57,180 nt of DNA from Chitinophagaceae bacterium (GCA_020847395.1 JADLCD010000006.1:1-57180); one strand, 5' to 3'. Positions 1-9,190 are shown, numbered from the stretch's first letter. Numbers and translations: made by a program. Notes: generated from the letters alone by a model not told the origin.

Positions 1-552
1 AAGAATTGCTATCCAGGTAAATGGCCTAATCGCTTTAGAGATGCATGGGAAAGACTTCTCCAATTTAACAAGGATAAGAAGTTTAACATGTATCAGGAGG
101 AAGTAATGGTTCCAATGGGTAATTGGGCAAAATCAAGACTTAAAAACCTTAGTAATACAGACAAGATAAGAGACAATTCAAAAGTTGGTAGTGGTTTTGG
201 TAAAAACATTTCAAACTGGTTGACAAGAGATAAAGCTTTTCCTACTAATGTTCTACATTTAGCCACTGAATGCAGCAACAAAAATCATAGTGCTGCATTT
301 CCCCAAGAACTTCCTGAATGGTTTATGAAGCTCTTTACAAAAGAAAAAGATACGGTACTTGACCCTTTCATGGGCTCTGGAACAACAATTTTAGCTGCCA
401 ATAGAATGAAACGACACTCAATTGGCATTGACATAGTTCCCGAATATTATGATATGGTTAACGAACAAGTTAAACCAGTGGAATTATATTTATTAGAACC
501 GGCAGTAAAATATGAAACAGCTAAATCTAAAAGACGTTACGCAGTACGTTGA
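1..552 (+). CDS. Site-specific DNA methyltransferase (N6-A/N4-C type), 5' end outside window
   Basis: The reading frame is open from base 1, so this is the C-terminal part of a longer protein. It contains the SAM-binding motif DPFMGSGTT followed by AANRMKRHSIGIDI, as in beta-class N4-cytosine/N6-adenine methyltransferases, where the SAM motif lies C-terminal to the catalytic (D/S/N)PPY motif. That catalytic motif is not in the visible part and must lie upstream. The segment before it (about residues 75-105, with LATECSNKNH and FPQELPEWF) is the usual spacer of this family. The last 41 bases overlap the next gene, a restriction endonuclease, which makes this the protective methylase of a type II system. 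Target sequence cannot be read from this fragment. Confidence 0.85.
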   Translation, partial: KNCYPGKWPNRFRDAWERLLQFNKDKKFNMYQEEVMVPMGNWAKSRLKNLSNTDKIRDNSKVGSGFGKNISNWLTRDKAFPTNVLHLATECSNKNHSAAFPQELPEWFMKLFTKEKDTVLDPFMGSGTTILAANRMKRHSIGIDIVPEYYDMVNEQVKPVELYLLEPAVKYETAKSKRRYAVR

Positions 553-1258
553 AGAAAACATAGGAACCTTTCATCAAAAAAGAATCGCCGGACTTAATGA
601 TTTGAAGCTAAGAAAAGTTTTGAGAAAGAAAAACCCTTATCTCTTCAAAGCAAAATATATTCTGACTGCACAGGATATTATCAAGAGTATAACCGATGCA
701 TTTATTTCCTCACAAGAAGAAACAATTTTCGGCGATTGGCTGGAAGGGCTTGCAATTTTTATTAATAGCAAAGTATATGATGGTCGTAAGTCTGGCATTC
801 CCGGCATTGATTTAGAGTTTGACAAAGACGGCGTTCGTTATATCGTAACCATAAAGTCGGGGCCAAGTTGGGGTAATAGTTCACAGATTGGTAAAATGCG
901 AGCAGATTTCAAAACTGCACAAAGGACGCTTCGTACAAGCAATTCACAACTCAACATAACACCCATAAATGGTTGTTGCTACGGCCGGGATAACAAGTCA
1001 GATAAAGGGGACTATTTTAAATATTGTGGCCAGAAATTTTGGGAGTTTGTTTCAGGCGACACAGAACTTTATACAAAAATCATAGAGCCATTAGGACACC
1101 AAGCTAAAGAAAGGAATGACGACTTCATTCAATCGTATTCGCAAACGATAAACAAATTCACAAAAGAATTTACAGGAACTTTTTGCATGGACAATGGTTC
1201 AATAGACTGGGACAAACTTGTACGATTTAATTCAGCGATTATAGCTCCCCAAAAATAA
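512..1258 (+). CDS. Type II restriction endonuclease, PmeII-like
   Basis: This 248-residue protein begins inside the methyltransferase gene (ATG at 512, 41-base overlap in another frame). That arrangement suggests translational coupling. The sequence resembles the PmeII-type endonuclease family as I remember it: FGDWLEGLAIFIN, then SGIPGIDLEF, then YIVTIKSGPSWGNSSQ. The acidic residue in GIDLEF and the lysine in TIKSG fit a PD-(D/E)xK nuclease core around residues 95-115. NGCCYG and KYCGQKFWEF are further conserved-looking blocks. It should cut unmodified DNA at the site protected by the upstream methylase. The family name is from recall, so the endonuclease role is surer than the exact family. 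Confidence 0.7.
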   Translation: MKQLNLKDVTQYVEENIGTFHQKRIAGLNDLKLRKVLRKKNPYLFKAKYILTAQDIIKSITDAFISSQEETIFGDWLEGLAIFINSKVYDGRKSGIPGIDLEFDKDGVRYIVTIKSGPSWGNSSQIGKMRADFKTAQRTLRTSNSQLNITPINGCCYGRDNKSDKGDYFKYCGQKFWEFVSGDTELYTKIIEPLGHQAKERNDDFIQSYSQTINKFTKEFTGTFCMDNGSIDWDKLVRFNSAIIAPQK

Positions 1259-1376
1259 TCTTTCATTCTTCAAACTAAATGATAACTATCAAAAAAAATT
1301 GCTTTTCATGATAAATAATTTTGTTGAGCATCCTCGTATTTTGCAGAACCGTCAAACCGTTACTTTTATCCCCCTC

Positions 1377-2387
1377 CTAAAACTCAACCACCAATTTCCC
1401 AATCATCGTTCCACTTTCCAGTTGTGCATGTGCTTTTTTTAAGTTTTCTGCTGAAAGCCCTTTGAGGGTTGTTGTTAACGTAGCTGTCAACACGCCTTTA
1501 TCAAAAAGCGCTGATGCTTTATTAAGTATATCGTGCTGTGCTATCATATCATCTGTTTCAAAAACAGAACGGGTATACATATACTCCCAGCTAAACGAAG
1601 CACTTTTGGTTTTTAATTTGTTTAATGCAACCGGCATGGCAGAGCCTGTAATAGATACTATATGCCCCTGCGGTTTAATAAGATCTGCCATAGCATCCCA
1701 GTAAAAATTCACATCAACACAATCAAAAATAAAATCCACATATTGAAAACCTGCTGTGTGTACTTCATTCACCAGGTCTTTATGATTCACTACTACGTCA
1801 GCGCCCTGCTGTTTGCACCATTCAACCGTTTCGGGGCGAGAGGCAGTTGCTATTACTTTTAACCCCGCAACTTTTTTTGCTATCTGAATAGCGATGGAAC
1901 CAACACCACCTGCCCCACCAATAACCAAAAGGCTTTTGCCTTTGTCGCTATCGTTAACGCGTATGCGATCAAACAATGCCTCCCAGGCGGTTAGTGTAGT
2001 TAAGGGCATGGCTGCCGCTTCGGCATCACTCAGTGCAGCGGGTTTCCTGCCCGCTATTCTTTCATCTGTTAATTGATATTCGGCATTGCTGCCGGGCTTA
2101 TTAATGTTACCGGCATAATATACTTTATCGCCTTTTTTAAATAAACTAACCTCATCACCCACAGCCTCTACAACACCACAGGCATCCCAACCAATTATTT
2201 TGGGCTCATCCAGCACCTTATCTTTTGCGCTGTTCTGGCGTATTTTAAAATCAACCGGGTTTACGGATATGGCTGATATTTTTACCAGTAAATCCCTGCC
2301 TTTCGGCACGGGCATGTTAGTTTCAAAGTCTATAAAACTATCCGCGTTGTTTACAGGTAATGAGGTTCTAAATCCTACCGCTTTCAT
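1377..2387 (-). CDS. Zinc-type alcohol dehydrogenase / quinone oxidoreductase family protein
   Basis: A 336-residue medium-chain dehydrogenase/reductase. The N-terminal GroES-like domain includes NPVDFKIRQ and GWDACGVVEAVGDEV. The Rossmann domain carries the nucleotide-binding motif GGAGGVGSIAIQIAK near residue 157, followed by VIATASRPETVEWCKQQGAD, which fits NADPH binding. The cysteine and histidine ligands of the structural zinc lobe are not evident, so it is more likely a quinone or enone reductase-like member than a classical zinc alcohol dehydrogenase. The C-terminus KLVVEF is typical. It stands alone, with RM genes upstream on the other strand. Substrate is not predictable. Confidence 0.85.
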   Translation of the reverse strand: MKAVGFRTSLPVNNADSFIDFETNMPVPKGRDLLVKISAISVNPVDFKIRQNSAKDKVLDEPKIIGWDACGVVEAVGDEVSLFKKGDKVYYAGNINKPGSNAEYQLTDERIAGRKPAALSDAEAAAMPLTTLTAWEALFDRIRVNDSDKGKSLLVIGGAGGVGSIAIQIAKKVAGLKVIATASRPETVEWCKQQGADVVVNHKDLVNEVHTAGFQYVDFIFDCVDVNFYWDAMADLIKPQGHIVSITGSAMPVALNKLKTKSASFSWEYMYTRSVFETDDMIAQHDILNKASALFDKGVLTATLTTTLKGLSAENLKKAHAQLESGTMIGKLVVEF

Positions 2388-2891
2388 AATTCAATCATTT
2401 AATGCTGCGCTTTAAACCGCTCTGCGAATTTATTTTATAGCAGGCAAATTAGTTTATCTGCAGCTTTAATTTCCACGAAGCGTTGGCAACGAAGCAGTAA
2501 GGCACCCATTTTTTTGCGGACTTTGCCCCTCTGAGATCTCTGCGTGAAATTATTTTTTTAAACCATGCAACGGTTTATTCATGAGCCGTATCATACATTA
2601 GCATTTCAACTAACCTGAACCGGGAATTTGATTTGCATAAATAATAATACTTTCCCCTTAATCGTTATATGTAAAACACACTTATGAAAAATATAATCGT
2701 TATCTGCAAACCTTATCTCGTTTCTTTTGTATGCGGTATCTTATTTGCCTGGGTTATGATATTCCTGAGCAAGTTGGTATAGCGTGAATGAATATTGCCA
2801 ACCGGTGTTGAGCCTTAAAACAAGGCTTTTTCTTTTTTACAATAAACTAATTTTTTTAGCTATATTTAGCAAAAATTACAAAATTTGCTAA
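2388..2891. other. Intergenic region with one tiny ORF and a palindrome
   Basis: About 500 bases between the divergent dehydrogenase and polymerase genes. The part from 2475 to 2550 has the degenerate text TTCCACGAAG and CTCTGCGTGAAA. This resembles the dispersed CACAAAG/CACGAAG repeats seen elsewhere in the window. A 32-codon ORF (2684-2782) and a large inverted repeat at 2864-2893 are listed separately. Nothing else was recognised. Confidence 0.6.
2684..2782 (+). CDS. Possible 32-residue single-span membrane peptide
   Basis: ATG at 2684 to TAG at 2780-2782. The peptide is mostly one hydrophobic helix (YLVSFVCGILFAWVMIFLSK) after a short KNIIVICK start. It has the shape of a small membrane protein. 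There is no family match that I recognise and no clear ribosome-binding site, so chance is a real alternative. It lies 110 bases before the umuC-like gene on the same strand. Confidence 0.22.
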   Translation: MKNIIVICKPYLVSFVCGILFAWVMIFLSKLV

Positions 2892-2893
2892 AT
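2864..2893. promoter_or_regulatory. Perfect 10+10 inverted repeat over the umuC start codon
   Basis: ATTTAGCAAA (2864-2873) is the exact reverse complement of TTTGCTAAAT (2884-2893), with a 10-base AT-rich spacer. The half-site centres are 20 bases apart, about two helical turns, as expected for a dimeric repressor. The right arm ends inside the ATG of the polymerase gene (2892-2894). UmuC-type genes are commonly repressed by LexA/UmuD-like S24 proteins, so this is probably an operator. The cognate repressor is not in the window. Confidence 0.6.
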
Positions 2894-4238
2894 GGTTTTT
2901 CAACCTGGTAATATAGCGCAACCTTGCACGGATGGTGTAATTGCCGGTGGCACGGGGCTGAAAGCCATTGTAGACTGCAACAGTTTTTACTGCTCCTGCG
3001 AAAGATTATTTAAGCCCGGGCTTAGCAAAAAGCCTGTGGTGGTATTAAGCAATAATGATGGCTGCATTGTTTCGCGAAGCGATGAAGCCAAACAGGCTGG
3101 CGTAGATATGGCAATCCCATATTTCCAGGCAAAACATTTGATTGCCAAACATGATATTGCCGTTTTTTCTTCTAACTACACTTTATATGGCGACTTGAGC
3201 TGGCGGGTGATGGAAACCCTGCGTATGCTTGTGGGAAGAGATAACGTGGAAGTATATTCTGTTGATGAAGCCTTTGTTGATTTGCCTGCCATGTCGCCGG
3301 AAGCAGCGGCAAACTACGGACTGTATATACGGCAAACAGTAGAGCAGTGGACGGGTATATCCGTATCTGTTGGTATTGCGCCCACAAAAACACTGGCAAA
3401 AGCGGCCAATTATCTCGCCAAAAAAAACAAACAATTAACGCGCTGCGTAACTGCACTCGTTACTCCCGAAGAGCAGCGCAATGCATTGCAATCTATACGC
3501 GTAAGTAATATATGGGGTGTGGGAAGATCGTATGCAGAAAAGCTGATCAACATGGGTATAACAAGCGCCTGGGAGTTAAGAAATATGTCTGAGCAATGGG
3601 CCGGCAAACAACTGGGAGGTGTTGTGGGCACAAGGCTTGTTAAAGAATTAAGAGGAGAGCCCTGCATTGATATGCAGGAGCAACTTGATACAAAAAAAAT
3701 GATTGCTACCACCCGCATGTTTGGTTCGCCGGTTAATGATGTACTTTCCATAAAAGAAGCTATAGCCACCTACACATCGCTGGCAGCCCAAAAGTTGCGA
3801 AGGCAACGCTGCGCTGCAAGAACCATCAGTATATTTATTGTACCTAAGGAAGAAGACCATGCGGTTGATTTTCATCACGGCCCCATCATCAGCACAAGAA
3901 CCACTTTGCCAACAGCCACTTCTGTTACCAATGAACTTATAAAACCTGCGGTACAACTGGTTGAAAAAATTTATGAAGAAGGAAGGGTTTACAAAAAAGC
4001 CGGGGTGATGTTGAGTGGTTTGGAAAATGACACATGCATACAGGGTAACTTGTTTGTTCCGGAATCAAAAAACAAAGGAAGATTTTTGATGGATATGATG
4101 GATAATATAAACTTCAGCATGCGTGATGATATATTAAAATTTGCCGCTTCGGGCACCAGCCGCAACTGGAAAATGCGGCAGGAACTACGCAGCCCAAGAT
4201 TTACAACAAGATGGGAAGAAATGTTTGAGGTCAGGTAA
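2892..4238 (+). CDS. umuC: Y-family DNA polymerase V catalytic subunit (UmuC-like)
   Basis: A translesion polymerase of 448 residues if started at ATG 2892. The catalytic acid D28 lies in IVDCNSFYCSCERLF and the D125-E126 pair in YSVDEAFVD, so the active site is complete. SNNDGCIVSRSDEAK and the helix-hairpin-helix region (IWGVGRSYAEKL) follow. The C-terminus SPRFTTRWEEMFEV is the DUF4113-type tail of UmuC proteins. The usual family start is close to KAIVDCNSFY, so the first 23 residues here are atypical, and CTG before AAAGCC is a possible alternative start. UmuC normally sits behind a umuD peptidase gene; none is present, so this is an orphan copy. It probably responds to DNA damage through the palindrome over its start. 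Confidence 0.92.
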   Translation: MVFQPGNIAQPCTDGVIAGGTGLKAIVDCNSFYCSCERLFKPGLSKKPVVVLSNNDGCIVSRSDEAKQAGVDMAIPYFQAKHLIAKHDIAVFSSNYTLYGDLSWRVMETLRMLVGRDNVEVYSVDEAFVDLPAMSPEAAANYGLYIRQTVEQWTGISVSVGIAPTKTLAKAANYLAKKNKQLTRCVTALVTPEEQRNALQSIRVSNIWGVGRSYAEKLINMGITSAWELRNMSEQWAGKQLGGVVGTRLVKELRGEPCIDMQEQLDTKKMIATTRMFGSPVNDVLSIKEAIATYTSLAAQKLRRQRCAARTISIFIVPKEEDHAVDFHHGPIISTRTTLPTATSVTNELIKPAVQLVEKIYEEGRVYKKAGVMLSGLENDTCIQGNLFVPESKNKGRFLMDMMDNINFSMRDDILKFAASGTSRNWKMRQELRSPRFTTRWEEMFEVR

Positions 4239-4262
4239 AATTTGTACTATTGCTTTTTTTAC

Positions 4263-5354
4263 ATGGGTTTTCGAAAATTTTTACAGCGCATACTTACAAA
4301 GCCGGTGTTAAAACTGGCTGATAAATATTCATCCAAGCCTAATAAGCAGCGGGTGCATGAAGCGCTTTCCAAGCTTTACCAGCATATACAAAAAAAGCCG
4401 GGCAAAAAAGGGTTGGTCATTAATATTGATAAATTTCACCAAAAAATCATCATCTTTTCAGACCTGCATAAAGGCAATAAAAAACGCTCAGATGATTTTG
4501 CGCCTGCTGAGCAAAATTACCTGGCCGCACTCGATTATTATAACAGGGAAGGCTACACGCTGATTATGCTGGGAGATAGCGAAGAGCTATGGAAGTTCAA
4601 TTTGTTTACCGTTCAAAAATATAATCATCCTTCGTTTGACGCGGAGAAAAAATTTCTGCACCGCAAAGCGTTGATCAAAGTATTTGGTAATCATGATATA
4701 TTCTGGCATGATGACCCCTTTGCAAAATTGCAATTATTAAACACTTACGGACAAACCATAAAAGTTTACGAGGGAATAATATTGCGCCACCACTTGCAGG
4801 AAAAGAACATTAATATTTTTCTTACCCATGGGCACCAGGGTGATGGGCAAAGTGACGGCAATAAATTCAGCGCATGGTTTGTAGCGAAAATATGGGCGCC
4901 ATTGCAGTCATATCTTGAACTTAATATCAATACGCCGGCAACTAACGATATACTCAAAACAGAGCATAACCAGTTTATGTGTGAATGGAGTTCTCAACAG
5001 GAAAACCTGCTGTTGGTTACCGGGCATACACATCAGCCGGTTTTTGAATCGCTCACGCATCTTGAACGTTTGTACAAACAACTGTTGATTGCCCGCCAGC
5101 AGAATGATACCACTGCAATTGCCAAACTCCAGGAAGAAATTGCTTTCAGGCGGCAGGAATACGATCATGTATCTGAAGATTATCTTCACGTTAAACCAAC
5201 TTATTTTAATACAGGCTGCTGTTGTTTCAGCGATGGAGATATTACCGGCATTGAAATAGAAAATGGAGCAATGCGGTTGATTAAGTGGAAGAAAGAAGGT
5301 GCTGCATCAAACAGAACTGTATTAGAAAAAACCACTATAGACAGTCTTTTTTAA
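4263..5354 (+). CDS. Calcineurin-like metallophosphoesterase
   Basis: A 363-residue phosphoesterase from ATG 4263; a TTG seven codons upstream is less likely as the start. The dimetal site motifs appear in order: FSDLHKG, LGDSEELW (for GDxxE), GNHDIFWHDD, LTHGHQGDGQSDG and VTGHTHQP. A family-typical Cys-rich stretch NTGCCCFSDGDITGIE is near the end. It begins 24 bases after umuC on the same strand, so the two may be cotranscribed. Substrate unknown; a Ser/Thr phosphatase or UDP-sugar-type hydrolase role cannot be separated by sequence alone. Confidence 0.85.
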   Translation: MGFRKFLQRILTKPVLKLADKYSSKPNKQRVHEALSKLYQHIQKKPGKKGLVINIDKFHQKIIIFSDLHKGNKKRSDDFAPAEQNYLAALDYYNREGYTLIMLGDSEELWKFNLFTVQKYNHPSFDAEKKFLHRKALIKVFGNHDIFWHDDPFAKLQLLNTYGQTIKVYEGIILRHHLQEKNINIFLTHGHQGDGQSDGNKFSAWFVAKIWAPLQSYLELNINTPATNDILKTEHNQFMCEWSSQQENLLLVTGHTHQPVFESLTHLERLYKQLLIARQQNDTTAIAKLQEEIAFRRQEYDHVSEDYLHVKPTYFNTGCCCFSDGDITGIEIENGAMRLIKWKKEGAASNRTVLEKTTIDSLF

Positions 5355-5482
5355 AAGGTTGTTAGAGCAATTACCCGTAGCCCTTCTGCAAAATCAGGAT
5401 TCGCCTCATCAGTTTCCGCATTTCGTAAATAACCCTTTTTTTTATCGTATATCTTGCAAGCTCCAGTGAACCAAGCATAGCT

Positions 5483-6706
5483 ATGTTTAATAAAAAAGTT
5501 GACAAGCCTGGCAAAAATAAAAAGGCTAATAGCAAATCTGCCGTTAAACGCATAACAGGATGGTTGCATTTATGGCTTGGGCTTGGTTCAGGCGCCATTG
5601 TATTATTTCTTGGCATTACAGGTTGCATACTTGCGTTTGAGCAGGAAATAAGAAGCATAACACAACCATACATCTACACAGCAGAACAAAGCAAACCATA
5701 TTTACCCCCATCTCAATTATCAGCAGCGGCAGAAAAATATTTTGATGGTAAAAAAGCAACGGCTGTTGAATACCCGGCAAAAAACAAATCTGCGGTGGTA
5801 TCTTATTGGGATGCGGAAGAAAATTATAAGATGGTGTATGTTAATCCTTATACTGCCGGGGTGCTGAAAGCAAAAAATATGCGGAATGATTTTTTCAGGA
5901 TAGTGGTTAACGGGCATTTTTACCTCTGGCTTCCGCCGCAAATCGGTCAGCCTGTTGTAGCTTCTGCCACATTAATATTTGTGGTGATGATGATTACCGG
6001 TTTAATACTCTGGTGGCCTAAAAACAAAGCGGCACGCAAACAGAGATTTTCCATAAAGTTTAATGCAAGATGGCGAAGAGTAAATTACGACCTGCATAAT
6101 GTGCTTGGTTTTTACATGACATGGGTTTGCATTTTTATTGCACTCACCGGGCTTGTATGGGGTTTTGAATGGTTTGCCAAATCAGTATACTTTGTAACAT
6201 CTGCGGGTAAAACATTACCTGCACATGAGCATCCTGTATCTGATACTGCTGCCATTGCATCTGCAAAAGCCAATGCGGGTGATTATGTTTATGCACTTAT
6301 GGCCGGCAAAGCAAAAGGCGGCGAAAGCTTTGGCATATATTATCCTGCAACGCATACTGATGCAATTGAAGGTTTTGTAAATCACCGCCCCGGCACTTAT
6401 TATAATGCAGATTATTATCACTACGATCAGTATACATTGCAGGAGTTGCCTGCAACAGGCGTGTATGCCGGCAGTTTTAAAGATGCAGGCTTAGCCGATA
6501 AAATAGCCCGCATGAATTATGATATACATGTAGGTGCTGTGCTTGGTTTAACCGGAAAAGTATTGGCATTTTTAGGATCGCTTATGTGTGCAAGTTTGCC
6601 CGTTACAGGCTTTTTGGTTTGGCGCGGAAGAAGAAAGAAAAAAACGAAAATAGTACCAGAGAAAAGGCAGGTAGCGGAAAAGGCTCCGCTTGGACTTCCT
6701 GTATAA
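5483..6706 (+). CDS. PepSY-associated TM-helix protein (PiuB-like, siderophore utilisation)
   Basis: A 407-residue inner-membrane protein with four predicted membrane segments. The first (about residues 30-50) contains HLWLGLGSGAIVLFLGITG, and the others are near 155-175, 205-230 and 355-380. Histidine-bearing blocks GHFYLWLP, YDLHNVLGFY and MNYDIHVGAVLG are the conserved positions of PepSY_TM proteins. PepSY domains occupy the periplasmic loops. Members such as PiuB and FoxB are linked to ferric-siderophore reduction. The convergent TonB-dependent receptor next door supports an iron role. The two genes are separated only by a shared terminator. Confidence 0.85.
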   Translation: MFNKKVDKPGKNKKANSKSAVKRITGWLHLWLGLGSGAIVLFLGITGCILAFEQEIRSITQPYIYTAEQSKPYLPPSQLSAAAEKYFDGKKATAVEYPAKNKSAVVSYWDAEENYKMVYVNPYTAGVLKAKNMRNDFFRIVVNGHFYLWLPPQIGQPVVASATLIFVVMMITGLILWWPKNKAARKQRFSIKFNARWRRVNYDLHNVLGFYMTWVCIFIALTGLVWGFEWFAKSVYFVTSAGKTLPAHEHPVSDTAAIASAKANAGDYVYALMAGKAKGGESFGIYYPATHTDAIEGFVNHRPGTYYNADYYHYDQYTLQELPATGVYAGSFKDAGLADKIARMNYDIHVGAVLGLTGKVLAFLGSLMCASLPVTGFLVWRGRRKKKTKIVPEKRQVAEKAPLGLPV

Positions 6707-6714
6707 TATAAAAA

Positions 6715-6733
6715 GGCTGCGATTTTCGCAGCC
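6715..6733. terminator. Bidirectional terminator hairpin
   Basis: GGCTGCG (6715-6721), loop ATTTT, CGCAGCC (6727-6733). The stem is preceded by AAAA, which gives a T-run on the opposite strand. It sits between the stop of the PepSY gene (6706) and the stop of the convergent receptor gene (6757), so it can serve both. Confidence 0.75.
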
Positions 6734-6756
6734 CTATATATTATAGCCTCAAAAAC

Positions 6757-9108
6757 TTAAAATTTGTATCCTACGCTAAACCTAAGATTAGCTCCGGGTT
6801 CAGCCTGCCAGTAGTAAAAGTTGCTCCAGTTATAAAAAGCGCCGGAGTACAGGTATTTATTCAAAATATTATTTATCACCAGGTTAAAAGACATTTTGTC
6901 TTTCTGGTATGATAAACTACCATCCAGCCTGAAATAATCCGGCAGGCTTTGTTCTGAACCATCAAACACATACCACGGTGAACGTTTAGCCTGGTATTGA
7001 TAACCAACAGAAATACCCAAGCCATTTAATACACCTATATCAAACTTATAGTTTAACCACGCATTTTGCACGTGCCTGCTTGAACCCGCTACCTGGTTGC
7101 CCACAATGCTGTGGTCAGAGTCTTTTGTGATTTTTGCTTCGGTAAAGGCATAGTTAATAATAACATCCAAACCCTTTACTATCTGTCCGCGAATATCTAC
7201 CTCAACACCTTTTGTTCTTTGCTGGCCGGTTACTCTCTGGTAGTATCCTCCTGAAGGATTAGGGTGATCCATATCGGCGGTAAGCATATTATTCCTTGTA
7301 ATTTGATAGGCTGAAATTCCTGTATTCCATTTACCATTCATCCAGTCTCTTTTAAACCCAATTTCAAGATTTCTTCCTACAATAGGCTCAAATGCTTTGC
7401 CTTGCCAGTCTGTTCCAAAATTTTCCAGGAAGGATCTGTCATCCAACACATACACTGATGTGTTTCTGTCAATAGAAACACTTGCTCCAATGCGAGGTGT
7501 AATCCTGCTTCTTTTATAATTGCCGCTGTATACATCACCTGTTTTTAAAGTAGTATATCTACCGGCAACGGTTAAACGAAGCATGTTGTTCAACAAACCA
7601 ATTTCATCCTGCAGGTAAAACCCACTGTATGCATTATAATATCTTACACCTCTTTCCCTGATATTCTTACTTCTGTCCCACACCGGGGCCGTTGCTGTTC
7701 CGTAAACAGGTTTATAAATATTAAAGTTTGCATCTCCTAAAGCAGCACCCTGGTTCCAGTCGTGGTAATACTCTTTATTGCTCATATCCACGCCGCCTAA
7801 TATTTTATGCAATATGCTGCCGGCATATAACTGTCCGTTCACAAACATTTGCCCTATTTTGCTTTGTCCTGCAACATCCCAGATGCTGATACCTCTTTGT
7901 AAAAGGCTATCGTTAGCAGAGTTAAATCCCCATGGCCATAAAGATGAACCCACCTGCTTATAGTTGAAAAAAGCAGCCTGCGCCGTGAATTTCCAGCTAT
8001 CATCCAGTTTATGTTCTACAATGGCAAGAACGCTTTGGTCAGTCATATTAGTAGGAGCGAGATTTGCTTCTGCAGTTGTGGCATTTTTTGGAAGATCGGC
8101 AAAACCCCTGTTAGAGAACAAGTAATTGGCTCCTATAACATTCACCTGGGAAAATTGGTGTGTATATTCCAGCGTTACCGATGTGTTATCATCAACCAAA
8201 TATTTTAATACCGGAACAATAGAATATCTGTTGTTAAAATCAAAATCACGGTGAGAACCTTTCAACTGCCCCATTACGTTAATGCGATATAATAATTTTC
8301 CATCTTTTGAAAATTTACCATCAAGGTCAAGTGTTGTTCTGTATAAATCAAAGCTGCCCAATGACATGGTAACTTCGCCTTTATTTCTACCGCTTGGCTT
8401 TTTTGTTACTACATTATAAAAACCACTTGGGTCGCCATTGGAGAGCATAAAACCTGCCGGGCCTTTTACAAATTCAATTCGTTCTACCATGCTCATATCT
8501 TCTGTAAGCGGCCCCCATGTTGTAGATACATTCATACCATTTCTAAAAGCAGCTACATTACTGCCACGCATGGTAATGCGTGCATAGTTATCCCAATGCT
8601 CTACTCGGGTTGCGCCGCTTACATTACGGGTTACGCCCTCCAGCATATCAAATATTTGTTGATCGTTAATAACCTTTGCACTTACCACCTGTATATTCTG
8701 CGGTAACTCAAGCAATGGTGTTTGTACTCTTAATGAATTTGAAATCCTGTTTGATTTAAAGCTGGTTTTATTACCAATTACTACCACTTCGTTCAACTGC
8801 CTGTCTGATAGTTCAAGTTGAACATCAACCTCAGCAGTTTCACCTTCTGCTACATTTACTTCTTTTTGCACATCATTATAGCCAATAAGGCTGATTACCA
8901 ATAAATGATTGCCGGTTTTTACATGTTTAATTTCATATACTCCGCTATTATCGGCTATAGTGCTGCGGTTTAAATCTTTAATAAGAATAGTTACACCTTC
9001 GGCTGCTTTACTATCTGAGGTAGTAATTTTTCCCTTGATAGTGCCCGTTTGGGCTAATACATATGATACTGCGGATACACAAATAAGGAACGCTACTAAT
9101 CTTTTCAT
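6757..9108 (-). CDS. TonB-dependent siderophore receptor
   Basis: A 783-residue outer-membrane receptor. The signal peptide ends near LICVSAVSYVLAQ. A CarboxypepD_reg-like domain follows (about 22-100). Next is the plug, with LLELPQNIQVVSAKVINDQQ, RGSNVAAFRNGM and ERIEFVKGPAGFMLSNGDPSG. The 22-strand barrel ends in the canonical aromatic residue (SVGYKF). The plug wording PQNIQVV and VERIEFVKGPAG matches ferrichrome/ferrioxamine/pyoverdine-type siderophore receptors rather than SusC. It imports a ferric siderophore using TonB energy. It faces the PepSY protein convergently and has its own upstream promoter at 9191-9198. The ligand is not predictable. Confidence 0.9.
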   Translation of the reverse strand: MKRLVAFLICVSAVSYVLAQTGTIKGKITTSDSKAAEGVTILIKDLNRSTIADNSGVYEIKHVKTGNHLLVISLIGYNDVQKEVNVAEGETAEVDVQLELSDRQLNEVVVIGNKTSFKSNRISNSLRVQTPLLELPQNIQVVSAKVINDQQIFDMLEGVTRNVSGATRVEHWDNYARITMRGSNVAAFRNGMNVSTTWGPLTEDMSMVERIEFVKGPAGFMLSNGDPSGFYNVVTKKPSGRNKGEVTMSLGSFDLYRTTLDLDGKFSKDGKLLYRINVMGQLKGSHRDFDFNNRYSIVPVLKYLVDDNTSVTLEYTHQFSQVNVIGANYLFSNRGFADLPKNATTAEANLAPTNMTDQSVLAIVEHKLDDSWKFTAQAAFFNYKQVGSSLWPWGFNSANDSLLQRGISIWDVAGQSKIGQMFVNGQLYAGSILHKILGGVDMSNKEYYHDWNQGAALGDANFNIYKPVYGTATAPVWDRSKNIRERGVRYYNAYSGFYLQDEIGLLNNMLRLTVAGRYTTLKTGDVYSGNYKRSRITPRIGASVSIDRNTSVYVLDDRSFLENFGTDWQGKAFEPIVGRNLEIGFKRDWMNGKWNTGISAYQITRNNMLTADMDHPNPSGGYYQRVTGQQRTKGVEVDIRGQIVKGLDVIINYAFTEAKITKDSDHSIVGNQVAGSSRHVQNAWLNYKFDIGVLNGLGISVGYQYQAKRSPWYVFDGSEQSLPDYFRLDGSLSYQKDKMSFNLVINNILNKYLYSGAFYNWSNFYYWQAEPGANLRFSVGYKF

Positions 9109-9190
9109 TTATTTATTGTTGATTGAAGAAAACCATGTGAAGTTTGACAGGCATTAAAAAGCCAGTACAGTTTTGATTTTATTACAGGCA

